Positions 40,266-52,784 are shown, counted from the first letter of the stretch. The stretch is 64,000 bases of DNA from Botryotinia globosa (GCA_014898425.1 RCSZ01000011.1:618501-682500); one strand, 5' to 3'. Notes: generated by a model not told the origin, from the letters alone. Numbers and translations are program-made.

Positions 40266-41699
40266 ATAATATATTCACTATATCTAATATAATCCTTCTT
40301 TAATTATTTATATAAACTTTAGCTTTAGATATACTATTGAAACTTTAATCCTTTATAAAAACCTTAATTTCAAACCTAATATTATAGAAATTATATTATT
40401 TGAAAGCCCTTAATCTTTTATATATAGTTATCATTTTTCTTTTCTTTTTATTCAATTTGTATTAATTTAAATAAACTAATTTAAATAATTTTATCAAAAA
40501 GGCTAAAAGTTTATACTTTTTCAATTGCTTATATAAACTTTAATTTTATATATTAAAACTCTAATTTTTTATAAAAATCGTAGTTTTGAAATTAGTATTA
40601 TAAAAATTATATTATTTGAGAGTCTTTAATCTTTTATATATAGTCACCACTTTTCTTTTATTCTTTCAATTTATATTAATCTAAATAAACCAACTTAAAT
40701 AATTTCATTGAGAAAACCCAAGAGTTTATAATATAATTAAGAGTTATAAATCATTATAATCAATGAGATCATTAAAATCGAGTTTCATTAAATGAAAATT
40801 CTTTTTTTATTGGAGGTTTACCTCCTTAATAATCTTGCCGCCCGTGAGGACCGAGGGTATATAGATACGAAAAAAGAGAACCTCGCTTAATAAGATTTGA
40901 TTTAAACAATCTGATTGGTTTAATTCAAGTGATTTGATTAGCTCGACTTTCTTGGTATTATAACTATAGCACAACTCCTTAGACTTTTTCAATGAAATCA
41001 TTTAAATCAGCTTATTTAAGTTAATATAAATTGAATGAAAAAGAAAAAAATGGTAACTATATATAAGAGATTAAGAATTTTCAAATAATATATTTTTTAT
41101 ATTGCTAGCTTCAAAACTAAGGTTTTTATAAAGGGTTCAAATTGAAATAGTATAAATTTTATAATATAAAATTCTAGGCTTTTTCAATGAAATTATTTAA
41201 ATTAGCTTATTCAAGCTAATATAAATTGAAAAAAAGAAAAGAAAAAGGATAACTATATATAAAAAGCTAAGGGCTTTCAAATGATATATTTTTTATATTA
41301 CTAACTTCAAAACTAAGGGTTTTTTAAAGGGTTGAAGTTTAATTAATATAGATATAACTAGAGCTTATATAATCAATTGAAAAGGGTTTATAATGAATAT
41401 AGTAGGTTTAATATTAATAAAAATTATTTTCATATTATAGCTTTCGTAATTCAGTAGTATAATTGATGATCTGAAGTGATATAACCCACTAAGATCTGAA
41501 TAAAATTAAAAAATTAAAATAAATTAAAAAATCCAAATAAAATTAAAAAAAAAGTAATATAATAAGGTAAACCGACTTCGCATACAAGCCTTAATAAAAT
41601 TTCTTTTTTTAGATTTTTATAATAATAAATATAATTATATAGTACTTTCTCAAAAAGCAAGGGGTCCGGGGGCTCGCAGGCCCTTGGTATAGATATATT
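40266..41699 (-). mobile_element. G-family element, copy 2, palindromic
   Basis: Two tandem ~210 bp units at ~40300-40740 are repeated as two units in reverse orientation at ~40970-41390, around a ~230 bp centre (40741-40969). The right flank (41391-41690) matches G copy 1 (22200-22440) inverted, including AGATCTGAATAAAATTAAAAA-type repeats and the AAAAGCAAGGGGTCCGGGGG end. The centre is less AT-rich (CTTGCCGCCCGTGAGGACCG at ~40836); its 64-codon minus frame (40807-41001) is not recognised. Termini undefined. Confidence 0.6.
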
Positions 41700-42195
41700 T
41701 TTTCAGTTCTTGTAGATAGCAAAAATATTAAGGAGTTAAACTTCCAATAATATTTAATTATATTATATTAAGATTTATTTATATATTAGAATATTTTTAA
41801 ATATTATATGATAATTCATAACCTTCATTTTAATATTCTTTATTTTATTAATCAATATGAATAAATTATTGATTTTTTTCAAAAGATAATTCTAACATAA
41901 AATGTATTAATGATGGAAATTTTTCTTATAGATTAATGTTTTTATAATAATGATCTTTTAAACTTTTCTTCTTGTAAATTTTATCTTTATATTATTTAAT
42001 AAAAATAAGAATTACTATTATTTCTAGAATCATAAAAAGAAAGATTCTAGATATTATTAATTTAAATATAAAATAAAATAACTAATTTAAATCAAATTAT
42101 TATATTACAATATAATTTTAATACTAAGAACTTCAAAGAATAATATAATCAATTTGTTATAAATATTGAATGCAAAATTGATTAGAAAAATGATA

Positions 42196-43138
42196 TCTTA
42201 ATGGTACAAGTGGGAATTCTATATAATGTTTCTATAGTACTTTATATTATAAAATTCTTAATCGAAATATAATATTTAAATAATATTTCTAATTAAATAT
42301 AATATATATGCTTTTAATATAACAGAAATATTATCAAAATATAACTAATTAATTCCTATAATTAATCTTTCTAAATAGTGAAATTATAAGGTCAAATCTT
42401 TATAATTAATCCCTATAAATTCTATAATTAGCCTTTATAAAACCTATATTATAAAAATAAAAAATAAAAAGATGAAAATTATAAAATTGAAATCTAAAAT
42501 GATTAATCATCTTTTGAAATAAGTCTTAACAAAAGAAAAAACTATAAACCAAAAGAAATACTCAAATAAATTAATAAATTTAATTAATAGTTAATTTCAA
42601 TATTATATTATTATTTATTATATTGAAGTTTAATTTAAAATATAACAAGTTTTATAAATTTGAAATCATTATATAAATACAATCTTATAAATAAATAATA
42701 CAAAATATTTGAAGAATTCAATATATATATATATATATATATATTAGTTCCTGAAATAATATTATATATTGAATTAAAAAAATTAAAAATTATTATCATA
42801 TAAAATTTACAATATTATTATATTACTTAATAATTTAGATATTAATTTTAGTACCATTTTATTAAATGCTTTTTTCATTAAATCCTTGATTAGATATAAT
42901 ACTAATATCATACTAATATTATATAAAGATTTAAGTATTATTCAGAGGTTTATAAATTCTAGAAATATTATTTTATTAATACTAAAATTATTCAAAAATT
43001 TGAATACTATTCAGAATCTCGAGTATTATAGAAATATCATTCTATCAATACTAATATTACAAATACTATAGAAATATTATTCTATTAATACTAATACTAT
43101 ACTTCTATTGTTTTATATCCCCACTTGTACTATTAAAA
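42196..43138 (-). mobile_element. E-family TIR element E3, nested in copia copy 3
   Basis: TA at 42194-42195 and 43139-43140. Ends TCTTAATGGTACAAGTGGG and (reverse complement) TTTTAATAGTACAAGTGGGG. Copia copy 1 reads across the site without it (~37045: GAAGAACAATAATAATAATA). At 943 bp it is longer than the 746 bp form, so it holds additional or rearranged internal sequence, including an AT microsatellite at ~42720-42745. No coding capacity. Confidence 0.8.
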
Positions 43139-43359
43139 TAATAATAATTATAAGAATTATTCCATTAATTATAAAAATAACATCAAAACAATTTTGGAAA
43201 TATTCTATATATCTTTAAATATTTATAATTTTTTATAATAAAAGAATTTATAAAACTTTTTTTCTTTAGAATTATAATGAATATTTGTTATAAAAAGAAA
43301 TTAAAAATATTAAATATAATTAAACTATTATTAATCAAATAATAATTCATTATGTAATT

Positions 43360-43620
43360 GTTGTTGGTCATTCGCTTAGCGTGAGATGAGCTAAGCCGAA
43401 TTGGGAATAGTATTAAAATAATACTATATTGGAAGCTTGAGCTAGTAGAATAAATAGAGTTTATTATTATTGAATTGTATTATATATTCTTGTGTATATA
43501 TAAAAGTGGGTATTAGAAAAAGATCTGAATATAGGAACCCAAGCCACTTATTTATGCTTTTTTCTACCCCCTGTATGTGGGTGGCGTAAGCCCATAATAC
43601 GTAAGTGGTGTATTTGAAAA
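43360..43620. other. G/C-richer foreign block inside copia copy 3
   Basis: It begins TGTTGTTGGTCATTCGCTTA and holds GAGCTAAGCCGAATTGGG, TGGAAGCTTGAGCTAG and, near the end, TGTATGTGGGTGGCGTAAGC. Neither of the other copia copies has it. The TG start and ~260 bp size would suit a solo LTR, but no CA end or target duplication was found. Class unresolved. Confidence 0.4.
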
Positions 43621-44340
43621 TTCTGATTTTGTAATCGATTTTATTAATTTTCTTTATTGATTTATAATCAATTTTTATAATAATAGAATTTTATTATTAT
43701 AATTAGTTCCCTTAATATTATAATAATATTAAGTGATTTAATTAATATTTATTAAAAACAACAGTAATTAAAGTTATTCTTTTTTTTTCAATTCTTTAAG
43801 AATAAATTTCTATTTGATATTTTAAAATAGAATATAATAAAAGCTTATATTATATTTCTATTCTCTTTGATATATATAAGAAAAGTCAAAATCAAATATA
43901 ATAATTTTAATAATAATATGGTTATATTCAAAAGTGTTCGTTTTATTTATTAATAATTGAATTTTCATTTATTTTAAAATATTGATATTTAAAAATCTCT
44001 CAAACATTTAGATATTTTATAAAAAATTGAATTATAATATATACATATTAATAATTTGATTATTATTTAACTATAAGTTTTGTATTAAACACTCAATAAT
44101 TTATCAAGTTTCATTATTATTATTAAATTCATAATAAATTTAATGATAAATTCAAATTTCCTTTTCTTGATAAAAGTTCAAAATTCAATTAACTACATAA
44201 AATCTATTAATATTTTTTATATTGATCATAATTCTATTTTATATATTATCAATTCAACTATATTTCTTTAGAATATTAAATATCAAAAATATCAAAAATA
44301 AGAATATATATATAGTATTAGATAATTGAAATAAATCGAT

Positions 44341-45592
44341 TTTTTTAATTTAATGATATTTATATTACAAGATAAAATGAGAATATAAATTCTCTCTTTT
44401 TTTAAAAAAATCTAGTTTTTGAATTGACTATTGTTTAATTATTTTTGAAATCATTTTTATATATTATATTAATATATCAATTTTCTGTATTTTTTCTTTT
44501 ATTCTTTTATATTGATATATATTTTTATATATTTCGATATATTTTTTATTAAAGATCTGAATAATCTTTTATTTAGTATTTTTTTATATTATTTTTAAAT
44601 ATTCCTTTAATCTTATTATATCTTTTTTTATTCTATAGATTTTATAAAGTCAAGATATAAATTTATTATTTTATATTCTAATGTTTATTAAATATTCTTA
44701 AAAGAATTAAGATTTAGAAAATAGAAAGGTTAATTAACAATTTGGATTTCATTTTCAATAAGTTAATTTTATACAATACCTATAAATAGTATATATAAAT
44801 ATATCAGTTTTTATAAAAATAAATGAATTATAATACTTTTTGAATTCTTTTTTTAAATCTAAATATAAGATTTTATAAAGTATTGATGCTTTTTAAACTC
44901 CTAATTTCTTTTTATTATACCTAGATATAATACCTATAAGCAATAACAGAAGATTAATAGTCAATATTATAATATTATATTAATTCTATAAAAATAGAAG
45001 AATCATCAAAGTTATACAAATTAATCAACCAATTAATATAAGTAATATAATTAATATAATAATAATAGAAAGCTATATCAAATACTTATGAACCTTATTA
45101 ATACAAATAAAATTAACATTAAAACAATAAAATAAACAAATAATGATTAAAGAGAGAATTTATTTTATTAAAAAGAATCAAAAACTTTTATTAATGAACA
45201 ACGGATTTTTATAACTTCATTAAAAAAGATTGACTATATATATTAAAAAGTATATAAAAAGAATTATGAGTATATAAATATAAATAAGTAACTTTGATTT
45301 GATAACTATTATTACGAGCATTGATGTGGAACTGACATCGGGCCAACCATTATTCCAATACTAAAGAATATATATATAGCTTTAGAAAAAGATTTCGAAG
45401 AAGTCAATAAAAAGTCTTATAATAAACTTATACCTATATTTTATACTAATCATTCCCTTTTATCAATTCTAATAATTCTTTTCATGTAATCTCGACAAAC
45501 GAATTGTTAATTAGTCTTTGAAAATAGTTTTAAAAAGTTTTGTAAACTTTGAATTTTATTTAGATTGCAATTTGTATATAATATATTATTGG
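44341..45592. other. Unassigned AT-rich interval
   Basis: No coding region and no recognised repeat copy. One G/C-richer spot, GTGGAACTGACATCGGGCCA at ~45325, may be an old element end. 44940-45180 is A-rich with little else visible. Confidence 0.4.
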
Positions 45593-45594
45593 TA

Positions 45595-46340
45595 CCTCAA
45601 CGGTAGAAGCAGGGATATAAAATGGTGGAAGTATGGTGTTAATATTACCTAATAAAGTGGTATTTCTATAGTACTCGAGATTCTGAACGATATTTGAATT
45701 CTTATATGATCTCGAATTTCTAAATAGTGCTAGTACTAATGGAGTGATACTATTATGGTTCCCGAGCCCCTGTACAGTACTCCTATTGTATTCAATCAGA
45801 GACTTAGAAAAAAGGCTTGCAATAAAATAATATTAAAATTGGTATTTAAATTATCATATAATATTACTATGAAAAATTTAAAAATTTAAATTTTATATAA
45901 AAGTAATTTTATATCTTTATAATTCAATATATAATATTATTTTAGGGATTATTACATTTGGTTTAAATCCTTTGAATATTATAAATTATTTGTCTATAAA
46001 TAATAATATAATATAAAGTTTGATTAGTAATTAAGTTTTATTATAATTTTCAAATATAATCTTTCTTTTTTTTAGAATATATTTCAAAAGATGCTTAATC
46101 ATTTTGAATTTTAAATCTATACCTTTTATTATTATTATTTTTTAGGTTTATAATATAAGCCTTATAAGGGCTAGTTATAGAGCTTATAGGGGCTAGCTAC
46201 AGGGGCTAGTTATACGGGCTAGCTTTAGGGGTTAATTAGTTGTATTTTGATGGTGCTTTTACTGTATCTAATCAGGAGTATAGCTTAGACACTGTATCCC
46301 GATTGGGTACCGTACAGAATTCGCACTTGTGCCGGTAAGG
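45595..46340 (+). mobile_element. E-family TIR element E2, intact 746 bp form
   Basis: TA duplications lie at 45593-45594 and 46341-46342. Ends CCTCAACGGTAGAAGCAGGG and (reverse complement) CCTTACCGGCACAAGTGCGA. It is the least mutated copy of the family. Four GGGCTAG repeats lie at ~46168-46222, and TATCCCGATTGGGTACCGTA lies near the right end. No open frame over 60 codons, so it is non-autonomous. Confidence 0.85.
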
Positions 46341-46342
46341 TA

Positions 46343-46733
46343 TATAATTAATATTACTTATCAAAATACTTCCTATTTTATTTATAAAGATTGAAAGAAA
46401 AATAAGAATAAAAAATATCTCTATAATGTAAATTCTTCAGAATGTTTCTAAGGTATCTTCATAATATATTAACAATATTTTCACAAAACGAAACAAAATA
46501 ATCAAATAAGAAGAAGGAAAAAGAATATTTAAAAAAAAGAAAGTCTTTTCTATAAGACGGAATACTATCTTAAGAAATGCCTATCAAATATTAATGAATT
46601 ATTTTATTTTGTATTATCAAAAAGATATATTTGTTATAATGCCCCAAGCTTTTTATAATGAAAAGGCGATACTTATAAGATACTAATAATACTCTTATTT
46701 TGTACATCCTATTAACAAGATAGAGTCCCTATA
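46343..46733. other. Unassigned interval before the MITE
   Basis: About 390 bp, moderately AT-rich, with AAGAAGAAGGAAAAAG-type purine runs (46508-46545) and CCCCAAGCTTTTTATAATG at ~46643. No gene or repeat copy recognised. Confidence 0.4.
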
Positions 46734-47078
46734 TCCCCTAGAGTGCGGGAAAATAACGCTTAATGTGGCCCGTGCGATAAACCTTGAATAATAAAGCCTT
46801 ATTGAACAGAATAGCTATTTCAATGGGTTTTTAATTATATTATTTATAAATTAGAATATTGATTTCAAATTTCGAGTTTTTTAAATTTAAAAAAAGATCA
46901 AAGATTGAAAATTAATATATATTATTATATTCAGAATATTAATATAGAAATTATATTGATTGAATTTTATATTAAAAAATGCTTATGAATATTGAATTAA
47001 ATTTGAGGAATCCTAATGATCTAATTAATCAATAACTCCTTATTAAGCGAGGGCGTCATTTGTTCGCACTCTAGGGGA
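46734..47078. mobile_element. 345-bp MITE with TA target duplication
   Basis: The left end TCCCCTAGAGTGCGGGAAAA and right end (reverse complement) TCCCCTAGAGTGCGAACAAA are identical for 14 bases. A second shared block follows (ATAACGCTTAAT against ATGACGCCCTCGCTTAAT). TA lies at 46732-46733 and 47079-47080. The interior is AT-rich and non-coding. The TIR core TCCCCTAGA resembles the K element (57491-58933), a possible autonomous relative. Confidence 0.8.
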
Positions 47079-47080
47079 TA

Positions 47081-47379
47081 ATACCTTGAGCCTCTTATAT
47101 AGGGAAAATACTAACTAGTGATTCCATGAATGATTTAAATTTATTAATTAAAACTGTTTGTAAACAATCGATATGTTAAGATGTATACAAGGTGACAACC
47201 AGTTTAGAATATAGATATAAATATATTATAAAACTTTTCATCAATCCCTTTGAAATCTTTTCCTGAAGTTATATATAAAAATATATGAAAACTCATTTTA
47301 TTAGAATGATAATCAATTTAATACGAAACCGATTAATGCTTATAATAAAGCTTTTCTTCTTAAGGCTTTTATTCTCGAA
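47081..47379. other. Unassigned interval after the MITE
   Basis: About 300 bp, moderately AT-rich, with GGTGACAACCAGTTTAGAAT at ~47193. No gene or repeat copy recognised. Confidence 0.4.
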
Positions 47380-47640
47380 AGCTTGAAAACTATTTGATAG
47401 ATGGCTCTATATTCTTTGAAAGTTTTTAAAAGTTATTTAATAATCAATTGTTATTAAATTGATTTCCTTTTATGAGTTTTATTTTTTAAAAACTTTTAAA
47501 ATTATTCGATAATTAATTTCTATTAGATTAAACTCTTTTTTTAAAAATATCATTCTTTGAAAGTTTTTGAAAGCTATTCGATAATCAATTGTTATTAAAT
47601 TAATATTTTTCTAAGTTTTATTAATTTTTATAGTAAAAGT
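47380..47640. repeat. ~70-bp degenerate tandem repeat, about 3-4 units
   Basis: CTTTGAAAGTTTTTAAAAGTTATTTAATAATC-like units recur at ~47382 (partial), 47414, ~47485 and 47554, each followed by AATTGTTATTAAATT or a close variant. The copies are diverged, so the array is old. Confidence 0.65.
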
Positions 47641-47749
47641 TAATTTTATAATATTTATATTTATATTTTCTAAGATTGAGTTCTTTTAATGGTTTTTAAG
47701 GAGTTATGTTGTGATATAAAAATATTAAGAATTAATCTAAAATCTGAAA

Positions 47750-48790
47750 TCCAAAATTCGAAATTCTTCAGAATTTGAAAATTTAAAAGAAAAATCGATT
47801 TTTTTCCAATGAAATCGTAATCTAAATTTAATAATAAAATTTAATTCCTTTTTTTCAATTTTCCTTTTTGAAAGTTATTTGTTTTTTGAAAATATATAAC
47901 ATAAAACTATTAAAAATCTGAAATTCTAAAGATTTTAAAGATTCTAAAAATCCTGAAAATGTTGAAAATCCTGGATAGAATTCAATAACATTTTGTTGGT
48001 ATATAATATTCAAAGTTCTGAAATCCTAAAAACAATGAAATTCTATAAATTAATGAAATTAGTCATTTCAAAATCCAAAATTCGAAAATTTCAAAAATTC
48101 GAAAATTCGAAAGAAAAAAATCGATTGACTTTTGATAAAATAATAACTCGCATTTGATAATAGGATTTTACCTTTTTCTTTGCGATTTTTATTCTCAAAA
48201 ACTATTTATTCTTTAAAAATATATAAAATTATTAAAAATCTGAAATTATCAAAATCTTGAAAATTTTGAAAATCTTAAAAAGAATTCGATAATATTTTAC
48301 TAATACATAATATTCAAAACCTGAAAATAATGAAAATTCAAAATATTCGAAGAAACCTAAAAACTCTCAAAAATCTTGAAACTTTTGAATAAGATTGCTT
48401 CTTTTATTTTCTATTATTGATATCTATTTGATTTTAGTGCAATAATAATTCACATTTCATAAAGTTTTGTTTTTTTCTTTCGAGTGATCAATTTTGGAAA
48501 CTATTTATTCTTGAAAAATATATAAAATCTACAATATCAGAATTTGACGATATTTTTTCAATATATAATCTTTGAAATCTTAAAAATCCTAAAAATCCTA
48601 AATCAAATAAATTAATATTCTCAAAATTTTAAAATCTGAAATCTTAAAAAGAATTTGATAAAGTTTTACCTTCCTTTTTTTAACCTTCAGTTTCAAAAAC
48701 TATTTGTTTTCCAAAAATTTATAAAAATTAAAATATTAAAATATTTTATTATTACATAACATTCAAATTTCCAAAAACTCTAAAAATCTA
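47750..48790. repeat. ~200-330-bp degenerate satellite units
   Basis: The anchor ACTATTTATTCTTGAAAAATATATAAAA (imperfect) recurs at 47873, 48201, 48500 and 48699. Between anchors comes the same order of short motifs: ATTAAAAATCTGAAAT, CTTGAAAATTTTGAAAATC, AAAGAATTCGATAATATTTT, TATAATATTCAAA, TCCTAAAAATC. It is an imperfect tandem array of roughly 300 bp units, the last one shorter. No coding potential. Confidence 0.6.
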
Positions 48791-48791
48791 A

Positions 48792-48867
48792 GAGATTAGA
48801 AAGATTAGAAAGATTAGAAAAATTGGAAAGATTGGAAAGATTAGAAAAATTAGAAAAATTAGAAAAA
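48792..48867. repeat. 9-bp tandem repeat (AGATTAGAA-type)
   Basis: About eight units of AGATTAGAA with variants AAATTGGAA and AAATTAGAA at the end of the larger degenerate array. Purine-only on the plus strand. Confidence 0.8.
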
Positions 48868-49480
48868 CATAAAATATAAAATATAAAAATCCTGAAAAAT
48901 AATTAAAAGATACAAAATTTTATCAATTTTTTATTAAAGTAAATTCTTGGAATCTTCAAGATTTAGAAAATATTCAAAACATCTGAAATCTTAGACGTAA
49001 TCTTTTTAAATTTTTTATTAAATAAACTAATTTTGATCAATTACTATTTTGTTTTTGATCAATATATAGATTATTCAATATAATAATGATTATTCATAAT
49101 TATCTTCTATTATTAAATATAATAATTATTCATAAAATAATCAATTAATACTTTTTTTTACATGAAAAGCTTTTAAAATACCTAGGTATTTTGAAAAAAA
49201 CTTTTTAATAAAATTTATAAAATAGAAGTATTACTCATATTTTACAAATATTGCTTTTTTATATATTAAAACTTTAAAGTCCTAAATTTTCAAAATCTAG
49301 AGGAATTAATTTATTAAAATAAAATTAATATTTTATTAATATTTCACAAAAGAAATCTAAAACTAGATTTGTTTGTTTAAAAAAGAGACCCTTTTTTACA
49401 ATATTCTTTCTCTTCTTTTTGGTCAATTATTCCATTTTTAAAAGAATATTAATATTCCAAAAGAATATCAATATTATATT
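48868..49480. other. Unassigned AT-rich interval
   Basis: No gene or recognised repeat. One little-mutated motif, ATACCTAGGTATTTTG at ~49179, stands out. Confidence 0.35.
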
Positions 49481-50138
49481 GTAGTAATAATGATAGTGGT
49501 ATTAATTTTCGTCTAGTAAGCATAGATTCAAGACCTATATCCCATAACCTCGCAAGAAGTATAAAGATATACTAAACTAAGTGTTTTTAACACTAATAAT
49601 CGAATAATTATAAAAGAAATTCTAATTTATACTAAAATTTATAAACTTATCCAGATATAATCTTTCTATTTTATTAAAAATGAATAGATATTGTTTCAAA
49701 ATAATATTTATATTTGTTTTAAAAAAAATGTTGGAAAGATTTATTCCAATATTATTAAAAAACTAAAAATCAAGCAAAATAATTAATTTCAATTAAAAAT
49801 ATAAATCTTATAAATCATAAATTAATTTTTTTTAAAAAGTATTAAATATATCAAACTCAAATTTTTTTTAATATAAATTATTAATATAAATACTTAAATA
49901 GAAATGTAAAAAAAAGAAAAAGAGAAGAACAAAAGAATATCTAAATACAAATATATTGGAATAATAAATTAATTTTTTGAATAGATATTAATATTAAAGT
50001 TAATAAGAATTCTTTTTTATGAACTCGAATTTTTTTTTAAAAAACTACCAAAAAATTCTATTTCTTGTATAATTGTAATCAAGAAAATGAATAATCGAAA
50101 TAATCATTTACTAAAGAATCTTTAGGATTTGATGTTAT
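49481..50138 (-). mobile_element. J-family (second TAG-ended family), copy 1, truncated
   Basis: It starts with a degenerate TAG run (GTAGTAATAATGATAGTGGT), then ATTAATTTTCGTCTAGTAAGC and GACCTATATCCCATAACCTC. The copy at 50139 shows the same order. The two copies align for ~650 bp (to AAGAATCTTTAGGATTTGATG against AAGATTTTTTAGGCTTTAATA), where the second copy begins. The tail type recalls LINE-A but the body differs. Confidence 0.55.
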
Positions 50139-52430
50139 AGTAGTAGTAGTAGTAGTAGTAGTATTGATTTTCGTTTAGCAAATATAGATTTAAGATCTAT
50201 ATCCTATAATCTCCCAAATGATATAAGGATATATTAAACTAAAAATATTTAAGCTAATATGATTATAGATGGTATTTTTAATTTAAAATAAATTTCAATT
50301 CAATTGTTCAAATATTATTATTTTATTTTATTTAAAATAAAAATATATTATTTTAAAACATTATTTATATTCATTATAAAAAAAGATAATCAAAAGATTT
50401 ATTTTGATACCATTAAAAGATTAAAAAACAAGGAAAATAATTAACTTGAATTAGAAATATAAATCTTATAATAAATAAATAAAAAGATAACCTTTTATAT
50501 ATATCAAACTCAAAGATTTATCAATACAAATAGTTAATAAATTAAAAAAAATAGAGAAAATACTATTTAAATAAAAAAATAAAGAAATAAAGAAACAAAG
50601 AAATAAAAAAATATTAAATAAAAAGATATTTAAATAAAAAAATATATTATAATAATATATTTATTATTTAAAATAAATATTAGTATAGAGTTATTGAAAA
50701 AAAGAGATTCTATAAATTTAATTAATTTTTTTGATAATTATAAAATATATTTTATTCTTCTTATAATTATAGTTGAAGAAATAAATAATGGAAATAATTA
50801 TTTATTAAAGATTTTTTAGGCTTTAATATAATAAATAATATAAAGAAAAAATTGGTTTTATTTATAAAAATGTTTAAAATTGATATTTATATAATTAATT
50901 TCTTTATAATATTATGTAAAGTTTTTATAAAAAATTTTTAATAATAAATACTGGATATAATTAATGTTATAAAGATTAAATTCGAATAAAAATCTGATTT
51001 AATATTTAACATTAAATTTTTAATAATTGATAAAAAACTTGAAATTTATTTTAATTATTAAGATTCTTGAATGATATAGCAAAATGTTTTCAATATATTC
51101 TCAACATTATTAATAATATATTACAAATTAAGTCTAAAATTATATAAATTATATAAAATGTTAATATTAATTAATATATTAATTACTTTATTATTTTCGA
51201 TATTTATACTTTCTAATAATTATTTAATATAACTATTATATATTTATATAATTTTTTTAATTATATAGAATATTTATTAAAACAATCTCAATATTATAAG
51301 AAATTTAATTAATAAATTTCAAATTATATATTTTTTATTTTTTATTTTGATATATAATATAATTATATTTGATATATTTATTTATATTAATATATTATTC
51401 TAAATAATATAAGAAAATTGTAATTTTATTGTTTAAAAGGATATTTGTTATTTTTTGAATTTCTTTATAATAATTTCTTTATTAAACTTTATAATAAAAT
51501 TGATATGATATTTCTAAATAAAATGTAATAATTAGAATTCAGATTAAAGAATTATAGGAAAAAAATCAAATTGTTAAATCTCGATTTTGAGAATTTATTT
51601 ATTTCTAATATTATAATTCTTAATAATTATAGAGGGAAGGATGTATTTGATTGAAGAATATTTAATATTAATAGTATCGATATAAAGTATAAATCTTAAT
51701 TTAGTATTTTTGAAAAGAACAATTATTAGAATAATTCTTTGAATCAATAATATCTTGTATATTGTAATAAATAAAATCTTATCAATAAATTTTATATATT
51801 TTTAGATTTTAATGTTTCTAATTGTAATTTAGTTTATATAATTCAATTTAAAAGTTTTAATTCTTTTTGTATATTACATTATAATGTTATAAAGAAAGGA
51901 GGGAATTATATAGATAATAATAATTCTACATAATAAGAATATTAACAGTTTATTAATAATTTTAATCAAACTTTGAATATAGAATATAATATATTATATC
52001 TTTATAGTTTTTTTTATAATATATTTATCATATATTAGTTTTCCATTGAATTATATTTTCAATTAATAAAAAGCTGATTTAATTTTATTTGTTATAGTAA
52101 TAAAAATAATAATAAGTTTATTATTAATAATATATTTAAAATTAAAACTGTTTTAATTTTTAAATGAATAAATTATTTCTAAATTTTCAGATGTGAGAAA
52201 GATTTTATTTATTTATTTTAATTTATATTATTTTTGATTTTTGTTATAAAAATAGTAAAAAATTTATTGAATAATTTAAAGGTTTTATATAAATAAAAAT
52301 TATTTGTATCATTAAAATGTAATTAAAAATCCTGTATAAATAATTTTATAAGATATAATATATAAAAGATTAACAAAATGGTTAATCTTTGAAGTATATT
52401 ATATATTATTTTATAATTAGGTGTAATGGA
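50139..52430 (-). mobile_element. J-family, copy 2, longer copy
   Basis: A clean TAG microsatellite (50139-50163) is followed by TTGATTTTCGTTTAGCAAATA, as in copy 1. The far boundary is uncertain. On the plus strand 51540-52390 can be read with mostly RIP-type stops, ending KINKMVNL, so as in LINE-A the best reading frame runs away from the TAG end. No domain recognised. A 10-bp perfect stem (AAAGATTAAC / GTTAATCTTT, 52365-52390, 6-base loop) lies near the end. Confidence 0.45.
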
Positions 52431-52532
52431 ACTTTCGAGATGGAATTTAATTGATTTATTAAAAAAAAAGAAATTTATACATTTGAGTAGGGGAAAAAGT
52501 TAGTTTTGCTTGATTATTTAATTAAGAAATTA

Positions 52533-52784
52533 TGTGAACAAGGGAATTCACTATAAGGGAATTCATTTCAAAGGAATGACTCCAATACAAAGGCTACTAT
52601 ATTCAAGAGATTAAGTGAATACAAAAGAGATTAATTCTTTAAAAGCATTTATATAAAATCTTTTATTTTCCCTATTTAATTAGTTCTTTAAATAGAATAT
52701 AATTAGATATATAAAGTATATATTATATATAAATACTATATCTTTTGTATCCTTTTTGAATCAATATTAATTAGTGATATTACA
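52533..52784 (+). mobile_element. Copia-like element 2, 5' LTR
   Basis: TGTGAACAAGGGAATTC at the start and TGATATTACA at the end give a ~252 bp TG...CA repeat. It matches the split LTR of copy 1 (28873-28944 plus 35045-35210). It contains GGGAATTCA twice (52541, 52559). No 3' partner was found because the element is cut off by F copy 3. Confidence 0.7.

Larger units (their letters stand above)
41700..44340 (+). pseudogene. Copia-like gag-pol remnant, copy 3 (fragment)
   Basis: The match to copy 1 starts at ~41715 (equivalent to ~36555) and runs to 42195. It resumes after the E3 insertion at 43141 and ends in the integrase at ~44100-44270, readable as LIKFHYYY and KFPFLDKSSKFN with a frame shift, then DHNSILYIINSTI. 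A further block at ~43360-43620 is foreign to the other copies. No LTR was seen. More diverged than copies 1 and 2. Confidence 0.5.
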
